DNA from: Streptomyces drozdowiczii
GTDB lineage: Bacteria > Actinomycetota > Actinomycetes > Streptomycetales > Streptomycetaceae
Length of the DNA stretch: 64,000 bases
Direction: 5' to 3'
Assembly (NCBI RefSeq): GCF_026167665.1
Contig: NZ_CP098740.1
Coordinates: forward strand, 744,001-808,000
Positions within the stretch are counted from its first letter, which is position 1; each line of letters starts with the position of its first letter. Positions 7,045 to 14,024 of the stretch are shown here, piece after piece. Under the pieces are notes generated by a model. The model did no database searches and had not been told where the DNA came from. It was given only the letters and a program-made list of their open reading frames with translations. Both the position numbers and the translations under genes were made by a program.

Positions 7045-7866
7045 ATGGAGATCGTCGGCGGTGTGCTGTCCGGCTCCCTGGCGCTGATCGCCGACGCGGC
7101 CCACATGGCGACCGACGCCCTGGGACTCGGCCTGGCCCTGCTGGCGATCCACTTCGCCAACCGGCCGGCCGGCCCGAACCGTACCTTCGGCTACGCCCGG
7201 GCCGAGATCCTGGCCGCCCTCGCCAACTGCTGTCTGCTCCTCGGGGTGGGCGGTTACCTCCTCTTCGAGGCGGTGGAGCGCTTCATCGACCCGGCGGAGA
7301 CCCGGGGCGGGCTCACGATCGCCTTCGCCCTGGTGGGTCTCGTCGCGAACGCGGTGTCGCTGTCGCTGCTGGTGCGCGGGCAGCGGGACAGCCTCAATGT
7401 GCGCGGCGCCTATCTGGAGGTGCTGGCGGACACGCTGGGCTCGGTGACCGTGCTGGTCTCCGCGGGCATCGTCATGGCGACGGGCTGGCAGGCGGCGGAC
7501 CCCATCGCCTCGCTGATCATCGGCCTCATGATCGTCCCGCGTACGGTGCGGCTGCTGCGCGAGACGCTGAACGTGCTCCTGGAGGCGGCTCCCCCGGGCG
7601 TCGACATGGGCGAGGTACGCGACCACATCACGGCGCTGCCCGGGGTGCTGGACGTCCACGATCTGCACGCCTGGACGATCACCTCGGGGATGCCGGTGCT
7701 CTCCGCCCATGTGGTGGTGCAGCAGGACCTGCTGGACTCGATCGGCCACGAGAAGCTGCTGCACGAGCTCCAGGGCTGCCTGGGCGACCACTTCGACGTG
7801 GAGCACTGCACCTTCCAGCTGGAGCCGAGCGGGCACGCGGAGCACGAGGCGAGGCTCTGCCACTGA
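7045..7866 (+). CDS. cation diffusion facilitator family transporter (Zn/Co/Cd efflux, CzcD-like)
   Basis: The readable frame gives 273 residues from ATG 7045; the natural N-terminus probably starts at 6929 (see the frameshift entry). The CDF signature is intact: the helix-2 metal site DAAHMATDALG (H and D ligands), a second acidic/His site in helix 5 (YLEVLADTLGS), and a C-terminal cytoplasmic metal-sensing domain (DVHDLHAWTITSG). The C-terminus HAEHEARLCH is His-rich. Such proteins exchange divalent cations for protons at the plasma membrane. As read from 7045 the protein would lose part of helix 1, which supports the frameshift interpretation. Confidence 0.85.
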   Translation: MEIVGGVLSGSLALIADAAHMATDALGLGLALLAIHFANRPAGPNRTFGYARAEILAALANCCLLLGVGGYLLFEAVERFIDPAETRGGLTIAFALVGLVANAVSLSLLVRGQRDSLNVRGAYLEVLADTLGSVTVLVSAGIVMATGWQAADPIASLIIGLMIVPRTVRLLRETLNVLLEAAPPGVDMGEVRDHITALPGVLDVHDLHAWTITSGMPVLSAHVVVQQDLLDSIGHEKLLHELQGCLGDHFDVEHCTFQLEPSGHAEHEARLCH

Positions 7867-7959
7867 GCCCCGGGGCCGTGCGGCCCGAGGTGTAGGGTTT
7901 CCCGGACGTGTACGAACCGGCCCGTCCGGCCGGTGCCCGCCCACCCGAGGGTCCCCACG

Positions 7960-8475
7960 TTGACCGAGACGAACTGGCGCGTCCGCCCCGAGATGCGGGA
8001 CGACGCCCCCGCCGTGCGCGCCGTGAACGCCGCCGCGTTCCCGACGGAGGCGGAGGCCGCGCTCGTGGACACGCTGCGCAAGGATTCGCTGGTCTGGCTG
8101 CCCGGCCTCTCGTGGGTCGCCGAAGCGCCCGACGGCTCGATCGCCGCGCACGCCCTGCTGAGCCGTTGCTGGGTCGACGGGGTGCCCGCCCTGGCCCTGG
8201 CCCCGGTGGCCACCGCTCCGGAGCACCAGCGCCGGGGTGCGGGCTCGGCCGTGGTGCGGGCGGTGCTGGAGGCCGCCCGGTGGTACGGGGAGCGGCTGGT
8301 ACTGGTGCTCGGGCACCCGGAGTACTACCCGAGGTTCGGTTTCGTACCGGCGTCGCGGTACGGAATCCGGCCGCCCTTCGAGGTTCCGGACGAGGCGATG
8401 ATGGCGCTCGTGCTCGATGATTCCGCGTCCGTCCCGATGGGCACGATTGAGTATCCGCCCGCCTTCGGAGTCTGA
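7960..8475 (+). CDS. GNAT family N-acetyltransferase
   Basis: About 171 residues from the TTG at 7960, which has GAGGG about 8 bp upstream; a GTG at 7933 would add nine residues but lacks a good ribosome site. Acetyl-CoA-binding motif A is visible as LAPVATAPEHQRRGAGSAVV (about residues 78-97). The PEYYPRFGFVPAS segment is typical of the YhbS-like GNAT subfamily. The acceptor is unknown. It stands alone between the exporter and isopentenyl-diphosphate isomerase genes. Confidence 0.86.
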   Translation: MTETNWRVRPEMRDDAPAVRAVNAAAFPTEAEAALVDTLRKDSLVWLPGLSWVAEAPDGSIAAHALLSRCWVDGVPALALAPVATAPEHQRRGAGSAVVRAVLEAARWYGERLVLVLGHPEYYPRFGFVPASRYGIRPPFEVPDEAMMALVLDDSASVPMGTIEYPPAFGV

Positions 8476-8601
8476 CGGACCGGCCGGGGCGGGGCGGACA
8501 TGCCAGGACCCTAAGTACGGACAAGCCGCTTTTGTACGGCAGACTTGATCGGACTCGACGGGACCGGCTGCACGGGGCCGGGACCACAGCGAAGGATGGG
8601 T

Positions 8602-9195
8602 ATGCCGACCACACCAGTCACCGCGGCGAACACCTCGTCGAACGGCACAGCGGACGCGATCATGCTCGAACTGGTCGATGAGAACGGCACCACCATCGGC
8701 ACGGCGGAGAAGCTCGCCGCCCATCAGGCGCCCGGCCAGTTGCACCGCGCGTTCTCCGTGTTCCTCTTCGACGAGCAGGGCCGGCTGCTGCTCCAGCAGC
8801 GCGCGCTCGGCAAGTACCACTCCCCCGGTGTCTGGTCCAACACCTGCTGCGGCCACCCCTACCCGGGCGAGGCGCCCTTCGCCGCCGCCGCCCGGCGTAC
8901 GTACGAGGAGCTGGGGATCTCGCCCTCGCTGCTGGCCGAGGCGGGCACCGTCCGCTACAACCACCCGGACCCGGCGTCGGGCCTGGTGGAGCAGGAGTTC
9001 AACCACCTCTTCGTGGGTTTGGCCCAGGAGCGGCTGCGGCCCGATCCGGAGGAGGTCGGCGGGACGGCCTTCGTGACGGCGGCGGAGCTGGCCGAGCGGC
9101 ATGCCCGTGAGCCGTTCTCCGCGTGGTTCATGACCGTGCTGGACGCCGCCCGGCCGGCGATCCGCGAGCTGACCGGGGACTCCGCCGGCTGGTGA
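8602..9195 (+). CDS. idi: isopentenyl-diphosphate delta-isomerase, type 1
   Basis: 197 residues from ATG 8602, with GAAGGA 5 bp upstream. It is a Nudix-fold type 1 IPP isomerase: HRAFSVFLFDEQGRLLLQQR, then the catalytic cysteine in SNTCCGHP (second Cys), the Nudix-like stretch AAARRTYEELGI, and the EFNHLFVG segment with the metal-binding/catalytic glutamate. It interconverts IPP and DMAPP for terpenoid and quinone side-chain synthesis. The length is normal for actinobacterial Idi. No other isoprenoid gene is nearby in this window. Confidence 0.95.
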   Translation: MPTTPVTAANTSSNGTADAIMLELVDENGTTIGTAEKLAAHQAPGQLHRAFSVFLFDEQGRLLLQQRALGKYHSPGVWSNTCCGHPYPGEAPFAAAARRTYEELGISPSLLAEAGTVRYNHPDPASGLVEQEFNHLFVGLAQERLRPDPEEVGGTAFVTAAELAERHAREPFSAWFMTVLDAARPAIRELTGDSAGW

Positions 9196-9213
9196 GCGGG
9201 TGCGGCGGAGGGG

Positions 9214-9669
9214 TCAGAGGGCGGTGCTCAGCGGGAAGGCCGCCCAGATGACCTTGCCGCCGCCCGCGGTGTGCTCGACGTCGCAGGTGCCGCCGGCTTC
9301 CCGGGTGATCTCGCGGACCAGCAGCAGGCCCCGGCCGCCGGTCTGCGCGTAGTCGGTCTCCAGGGCGGTCGGGCGGTACGGGTGGTTGTCCTCGACGGAC
9401 ACCCTGACCCAGTCCTCGCCCACGGCCACCTCCACGGCGAGCTCGGGCGAGAGCAGCGCGGCGTGCTTGACGGCGTTGGTGACCAGCTCGGAGACGATGA
9501 GCAGCAGCCCCTGGGCGATGTCGTCCTCGATCGGCACGTTCTGGCGCTTCAGCAGATCGCGTACGGCGTGCCGGGCCCGGGGTACGGAGACGTCCGAGGC
9601 CGGGGCGGTGAAACGCCAGACCCCTTCGTACGGCAGGGGCCGGGCGGGGGTGCTCCCGCGGCTCTCCAT
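9214..9669 (-). CDS. RsbW-like ATP-binding protein (anti-sigma factor kinase family)
   Basis: About 151 residues from the ATG at 9669. A HATPase_c domain is shown by the N-box SELVTNAVKHA, the G1 box VEDNHPYRP and the G2 box GGRGLLLV, in the order of small serine-kinase anti-sigma factors. No transmembrane segment. Streptomycetes have dozens of such single-domain proteins; partner sigma or anti-sigma antagonists are not encoded next door. Upstream lies a pair of direct repeats (9746-9773) that could be a binding site. Confidence 0.88.
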   Translation of the reverse strand: MESRGSTPARPLPYEGVWRFTAPASDVSVPRARHAVRDLLKRQNVPIEDDIAQGLLLIVSELVTNAVKHAALLSPELAVEVAVGEDWVRVSVEDNHPYRPTALETDYAQTGGRGLLLVREITREAGGTCDVEHTAGGGKVIWAAFPLSTAL

Positions 9670-9745
9670 AGTCCGGTACCCGCTCTCCACTCGAAGTGAC
9701 TTCACGTCGAGTACAGGGTGGCGGGCGAGGTTGCTCCGGTCCGTA

Positions 9746-9773
9746 CTATTGAACAGAAGTCGACTCCTATTGA
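9746..9773. promoter_or_regulatory. two 7-bp direct repeats 21 bp apart upstream of the RsbW-like gene
   Basis: CTATTGA occurs at 9746-9752 and 9767-9773, exactly 21 bp (two helical turns) apart; the flanks also partly match (GAACAGAAGTCGAC versus GACCGAACTCGAC). The stretch is A/T-rich for this genome and lies 77-104 bp upstream of ATG 9669. Direct repeats in phase on one DNA face are typical of a regulator that binds as head-to-tail units. Which regulator is unknown. Confidence 0.45.
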
Positions 9774-9789
9774 CCGAACTCGACTTCAT

Positions 9790-10428
9790 TCACGCGACAG
9801 TGTCAGCTTTCGGACTGCTTCCGACCATCCTCGGTGAGCGGGTCCGTTCCCTCTCCCTGGTCCCCATCTGCTCGGAGACCATCGAGACGATGCGCCGGCC
9901 GCCGATCCCGATGGCGATGAGCCCGAGCCCGTCGAAGAGCAGGGCGAGCGAGAAGAAGCAGCCGAGTACGTAGAGGCTGCTGTGCGGCCAGTCGAAGAGG
10001 ACGAGCAGGCCGAGGAGCAGGCCGAAGGCGCCCTGGAGCAGCGTCCAGCCGAACTGCGGGCCGCGCACCACGACGCTGCCGACGAGCCGGAAGACCCCGC
10101 CGGTCAGGAAGAGCAGCGCCGCGAACATGGTCAGCGCCTCGGCGGTGCCGTGCGGATGGCGGATGACGACCAGCCCGGCGGCGATGTTGAGCGCGGCCAC
10201 CACGACGCCGAGCCAGAAGTAGCTGGTGCCGCGCGACTGGATGGCGTGCAGCAGACCGACCAGACCGCCGACGAGCAGCAGCCAGCCGAAGAGGATCATC
10301 GAGGTGAGCGTCGCGACGCCGGTGTAGACGAGGCCGACCAGGCCGGCGACGACGAGCAGGATGCCGAGCAGGGCCAGACCGCTGAAACTGCGGTGGAGCT
10401 TCCTGCCTTCGCGTTCGGGACCGTCCAC
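9790..10428 (-). CDS. HdeD-family (DUF308) membrane protein
   Basis: About 212 residues from GTG 10428, with GAGGAG about 7 bp upstream. Six hydrophobic helices in pairs, beginning at LALLGILLVVAGLVGLVYTG, followed by a charged cytoplasmic tail (RERERTRSP). The arrangement of repeated two-helix units is that of the DUF308/HdeD family, linked to acid resistance in E. coli. The role in actinomycetes is unknown. Divergent from the enoyl-CoA hydratase gene, 79 bp apart. Confidence 0.82.
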   Translation of the reverse strand: MDGPEREGRKLHRSFSGLALLGILLVVAGLVGLVYTGVATLTSMILFGWLLLVGGLVGLLHAIQSRGTSYFWLGVVVAALNIAAGLVVIRHPHGTAEALTMFAALLFLTGGVFRLVGSVVVRGPQFGWTLLQGAFGLLLGLLVLFDWPHSSLYVLGCFFSLALLFDGLGLIAIGIGGRRIVSMVSEQMGTRERERTRSPRMVGSSPKADTVA

Positions 10429-10507
10429 GGTGGGGCTCCTCGGGTGCGTGCCTGTTTCGCGGCCCCTTGTTGATCGTAGGTTCGAACGCCACGGATAGCA
10501 TCCGGCC

Positions 10508-11269
10508 ATGGACCGTACGGAACCCCGTTTGGAGCACACCGTCGCGGACGGCGTCGCCACCGTCGTCATCGGCAACCCCGCCAAGCGCAACGCGATGACG
10601 GCCGCCATGTGGGAGGCGCTGCCGGTCCTGCTCGACAAGCTGGCCGCCGATCCTTCCGTAGGCGTCCTGGTCCTGACGGGCGCGGGCGACACCTTCTGCG
10701 CGGGCGCCGACATCTCCTCGCTCCGCGACCCGGAGAGCGATCCGCAGAGCCTGGCCGTGGCGGCCGAGGAGGCGCTGGCCGCGTTCCCGCTGCCGACCCT
10801 CGCGGTGGTACGCGGCTACTGCGTGGGCGGGGGGAGCCAGCTCGCCGCCGCCTGCGATCTGCGCTTCGCGGCGGAGGGCGCCCTGTTCGGGGTCACCCCG
10901 GCCAAGCTGGGCATCGTCTATCCCGCGTCGTCCACCCGCCGCCTCGTCGCCCTCACGGGTCCGGCGACCGCCAAGCACCTGCTGTTCTCCGGTGAGCTGA
11001 TCGACACGGAGCGGGCGCTGCGGACGGGGTTGGTGGACGAGGTGCTGCCGGCCGACGGGCTGGACGAGCGGGTCGCCGCCTACGTACGCACCCTGGTGTC
11101 CCGGTCCCGGCTGACCCAGGCCGCCGCCAAGGAGTTCGCGGCCGGGCGCGAGGACCGGGACGCGCACTGGGCCGGGCAGGCGCGGGGCAGCGGCGACACC
11201 GCGGAGGGGGTCGCCGCCTTCCTGGAACGCCGCGCGCCCCGCTTCACCTGGGCGCCTACCGAAGGATGA
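10508..11269 (+). CDS. enoyl-CoA hydratase/isomerase family protein
   Basis: 253 residues, crotonase fold. First oxyanion-hole motif: FCAGADISSL (about residues 63-72). Second: GYCVGGGSQLAAACDLRFA (about 102-120). The usual first catalytic glutamate of hydratases falls at Gln/Leu in GGSQLAAA, and the second site reads TPAKLGIVYP, so the chemistry may be isomerase- or decarboxylase-like rather than classical hydration. Its 3' end overlaps the convergent DJ-1/PfpI gene by 14 bp. Confidence 0.88.
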   Translation: MDRTEPRLEHTVADGVATVVIGNPAKRNAMTAAMWEALPVLLDKLAADPSVGVLVLTGAGDTFCAGADISSLRDPESDPQSLAVAAEEALAAFPLPTLAVVRGYCVGGGSQLAAACDLRFAAEGALFGVTPAKLGIVYPASSTRRLVALTGPATAKHLLFSGELIDTERALRTGLVDEVLPADGLDERVAAYVRTLVSRSRLTQAAAKEFAAGREDRDAHWAGQARGSGDTAEGVAAFLERRAPRFTWAPTEG

Positions 11270-11891
11270 AGCGGCTCCGGCCCCGCCACTCCTCGACCAG
11301 GTCGGCCGGCGCCTTGTCCGGCGACCCCGCGTCGTAGGGCGGCCGGGGGTCGTACTCGGTGAGGAGCTGTACGGCCTGGGCGGTGCGGTCGCCGGCGATG
11401 CGGCCGAGCAGGGTGAGGCCCATGTCGATGCCGGCCGAGACGCCGGCGGCGGTGACGTACTTGCCGTCGAAGACGACGCGTTCGCCGGTGGGTTCGGCGC
11501 CGTGGCCGCTGAGCTGGTCGAGCGCCAGCCAGTGCGAGGTGGCGCGGCGCCCCTTCAGGAGCCCCGCCGCCGCGAGGAGCAGCGAGCCGCTGCACACGGA
11601 GGTCGTCCAGGTGCTGGCCGCGTCGGCGCCGCGCAGCCAGCCGAGCAGGTTCTCGTTCTCCATCTGGTGGTGCTGTCCGGGGCCGCCGGGGACGATCACC
11701 AGGTCGGGGGCGGGCACCTGGTCGAACGTGCGGTGGGCGACCAGTTCGAGCGTGCCGCTGTCGTTGCGTACCGCTCCCGCCCGCTCGGCGACGAAGACCG
11801 GCTCGGCGCCGGGGGCGCGCGACAGGATCTCGTACGGTCCTACAGCGTCCAGCGCGGTGAAGCGGTCGAAGAGGGCGATGGCGATCTGCAT
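11256..11891 (-). CDS. DJ-1/PfpI family protein (isonitrile-hydratase-like)
   Basis: 211 residues; a single DJ-1/PfpI domain with the nucleophile-elbow cysteine in TSVCSGSLLLAAAGLL (about residue 99) and the GGPGQHHQ loop. This length and layout match isonitrile hydratase-like proteins and the sensor half of GlxA regulators. It follows the GlxA-type regulator by 23 bp on the same strand, so the two are probably cotranscribed, regulator first. Substrate unknown. Confidence 0.88.
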   Translation of the reverse strand: MQIAIALFDRFTALDAVGPYEILSRAPGAEPVFVAERAGAVRNDSGTLELVAHRTFDQVPAPDLVIVPGGPGQHHQMENENLLGWLRGADAASTWTTSVCSGSLLLAAAGLLKGRRATSHWLALDQLSGHGAEPTGERVVFDGKYVTAAGVSAGIDMGLTLLGRIAGDRTAQAVQLLTEYDPRPPYDAGSPDKAPADLVEEWRGRSRFILR

Positions 11892-11914
11892 GGTCTTCCC
11901 GTCTCTCGGGTGGG

Positions 11915-12880
11915 TCAGGAGGGGGCGGTGGTGCGGGAGCCGAAGCGGCGGCGGTATTCGGCCGGGCCCGCGCCGAGCGCCTTGACGAAGGCCCGGCGCA
12001 TCGCCTCGGGCGTGCCGTAGCCGCAGCTGCGGGCGATCCCGGCGACTCCGTCGGTGGTGTCCTCCAGGAGCCGGCGGGCGTGTTCGAGGCGGACCCGGTC
12101 GACGTACCGGCCGGGCGTGGTGCCCGTCTCCGCCTGGAAGGCGCGGGCGAAGTGGCGGGGCGACAGGCGGGCGCGGGCGGCCAGGGCCTCGACGGAGAGG
12201 TCGGCGCCGGGGTGCTCGGTGATCCAGTGCTGCACCTCGCGCAGCGGTTCACGGCGCGCCGTCTGGGCGCTGAGCTGCGCGCTGAACTGGGACTGGCCGC
12301 CCGGCCTGCGCAGGAAGACGACGAGGTGCCGGGCGACCGTGAGGGCGACGTCCCTCCCGTGGTCCTCCTCGACCAGGGCCAGCGCGAGGTCGATGCCCGC
12401 GGTGACCCCGGCGGAGGTGGCGATCCTGCCGTCGCGTACGAAGATCGGCTCGGGGTCCACCTCGACGGCGGGGTGTTCGCGGGCCAGCTTCTCGCACACG
12501 TTCCAGTGCGTCGTCGCCCGGTGCCCGTCCAGCTGTCCGGCCGCCGCGAGCAGCAGCGCCCCGCTGCACACGGAGACCAGCCGCTCCGGCAGCGGCCCGT
12601 GCGCGCGCAGCCACTGGACGAGCCCGGGGTCGGGGTCGCGGGTGCCCCGGCCGCCGGGGACGAGGAGGGTGTGGGGCACCGGCGTGTCGGCGAGGCTGCC
12701 GTCGGGGACCAGGGTGAGGCCGCAGGAGGAGCGGACCGGGGCGCCGTCCAGCGAGGCGGTGCGCAGCTCGTAGGAGACGTCGGGGAAGCGGGACGCCCCG
12801 GCGAAGACCTCCAGGGGGCCGGTGACGTCGAGGCTCTGCATGCCGTCGAAGAGGACGACGAGCACGGATCGCTGCTTCAT
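11915..12880 (-). CDS. GlxA-family transcriptional regulator (DJ-1/PfpI sensor + AraC helix-turn-helix)
   Basis: About 321 residues from ATG 12880 (MKQRSV); ATG 12889 would add MAD. Residues 1-185 form a DJ-1/PfpI-like domain with Cys in VCSGALLLAAAGQL. Residues 220-315 are an AraC-type double helix-turn-helix (LSVEALAARARLSPRHFARAF, GVAGIARSCGYGTPEAMRRAF). A cytosolic activator that presumably senses a small molecule; the adjacent single-domain DJ-1 gene is the obvious target. Divergent from the SCO6745-family gene, sharing a promoter region with a TetR-type operator. Confidence 0.9.
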   Translation of the reverse strand: MKQRSVLVVLFDGMQSLDVTGPLEVFAGASRFPDVSYELRTASLDGAPVRSSCGLTLVPDGSLADTPVPHTLLVPGGRGTRDPDPGLVQWLRAHGPLPERLVSVCSGALLLAAAGQLDGHRATTHWNVCEKLAREHPAVEVDPEPIFVRDGRIATSAGVTAGIDLALALVEEDHGRDVALTVARHLVVFLRRPGGQSQFSAQLSAQTARREPLREVQHWITEHPGADLSVEALAARARLSPRHFARAFQAETGTTPGRYVDRVRLEHARRLLEDTTDGVAGIARSCGYGTPEAMRRAFVKALGAGPAEYRRRFGSRTTAPS

Positions 12881-12988
12881 GTCCGCCATCCTGGGCGGGA
12901 GCCGGGATGGCGGCAATGACGGGTTCCCCACCTTTCCTGCCATCGTCGTCTGCGGCACAGCTCACGTCGTTCCAGGGGTTCCGGCCCG

Positions 12989-13004
12989 TACCGACCAGTC
13001 GGTA
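12989..13004. promoter_or_regulatory. TetR-type operator palindrome
   Basis: TACCGAC and GTCGGTA are perfect 7-bp arms around a CA centre. The site ends 10 bp before ATG 13015. It matches the common TetR-family operator form with ACCGAC/GTCGGT half sites. It lies in the divergent region shared with the GlxA-type regulator. No TetR gene is adjacent, so the regulator would be encoded elsewhere. Confidence 0.6.
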
Positions 13005-13014
13005 ACGTGCGGGT

Positions 13015-13872
13015 ATGAGTACTCTCCCGCCCCGTGCCGGCCGGCGCTGCCACAACGCCCTGAACCCGCTGCACTCCTCGCTCTACTTCTCCCCCGACCT
13101 CGGCAAGGAGCTCGGCGGGATCGGGATCGAGGATCCCTCCGCCGCCTACTTCGCCACCCGCGCCGCCGCCATGGGCGCGGTCGGGGCGGAGACGGTGACC
13201 GCGACCTTCTACAACTTCAACCACGCGCTCGTGGCGCGGCACGTACCCGCGATCTGGGACATCGCCTCGCCGGCGAAGGTCCTGGACGCGCGGCTGCGCG
13301 CCGCCGACGCGACGCTGCGCCGGCTGCTCGGCGAGGAGATCATCGCCTCGCCCGAGATGGCCGAGGCGGCGCGGCTGGCCCTGCGCGCCACGGAGGGCTG
13401 CACCCGGCACGCCCGGCCGCTGTACGCCGCGCACGCCGGTCTGCCGGTGCCCGACGAACCGCATCTGGCGTACTGGCACGCGGCGACGCTGCTCCGCGAG
13501 CACCGGGGCGACGCCCACCTCGCCGCCCTCCTCACCGCGGAGCTGGACCCGCTCGAAGCGCTGGTCAGCCACACCGCGACGGGCAAGGGCATGGCGATCC
13601 GCTGGATCCTGGCCAGCCGGGGCTGGCGGCGCGCCGACTGGGAGGAGGCGTCGGAGCGGCTGCGCGGGCGCGGGCTGCTCACGGCGGAGGGCGAGCTGAC
13701 CGAGGAGGGCGCCGCGCTGCGCACGGAGGTGGAGGAGGCCACGGACCGGATGGACCTGGGCCCGTACGAGCACCTGGGCGGGCCGGGTGTGGCCCGGCTG
13801 ACCGAGCTGGGGCGCGGCTTCCTCGCCACGGCCGCGGCGGCGGGCGCCTTCCCGGCGAGCGCGACGGGCTGA
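13015..13872 (+). CDS. SCO6745 family protein
   Basis: 285 residues, soluble, Ala/Arg/Leu-rich, predicted mostly helical. The family, named after a Streptomyces coelicolor protein, has no established function. Visible conserved-looking points are the N-terminal GRRCHNALNPLHSSLYFSP with paired His residues, a central LAYWHAATLLREHRGD, and a C-terminal winged-helix-like stretch (ERLRGRGLLTAEGELTEEGAALR) that could bind DNA or be structural. The His-rich N-terminus might bind metal. A palindromic operator overlaps its promoter. Confidence 0.8.
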   Translation: MSTLPPRAGRRCHNALNPLHSSLYFSPDLGKELGGIGIEDPSAAYFATRAAAMGAVGAETVTATFYNFNHALVARHVPAIWDIASPAKVLDARLRAADATLRRLLGEEIIASPEMAEAARLALRATEGCTRHARPLYAAHAGLPVPDEPHLAYWHAATLLREHRGDAHLAALLTAELDPLEALVSHTATGKGMAIRWILASRGWRRADWEEASERLRGRGLLTAEGELTEEGAALRTEVEEATDRMDLGPYEHLGGPGVARLTELGRGFLATAAAAGAFPASATG

Positions 13873-14024
13873 CCCGTAAAAACCGCGGCCGTTCCCTGGG
13901 GTGGCCGGGCGACACGGCGCCCGGCCACCCGGCACAATGCAGGGCGTGTGGCTCCGGGACCGTCCCAGCGGCGGTCCGGGGCCCGACCAGCACAGCCAGC
14001 AGGAGAAGGCGAGTCGGTAGAACC

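Noticed and set aside
12822..14024. In-frame extension of Tex upstream to 12822
   Set aside because: The extension runs through the SCO6745-family gene in another frame and has shadow composition; the GTG at 14025 starts the recognisable Tex sequence.
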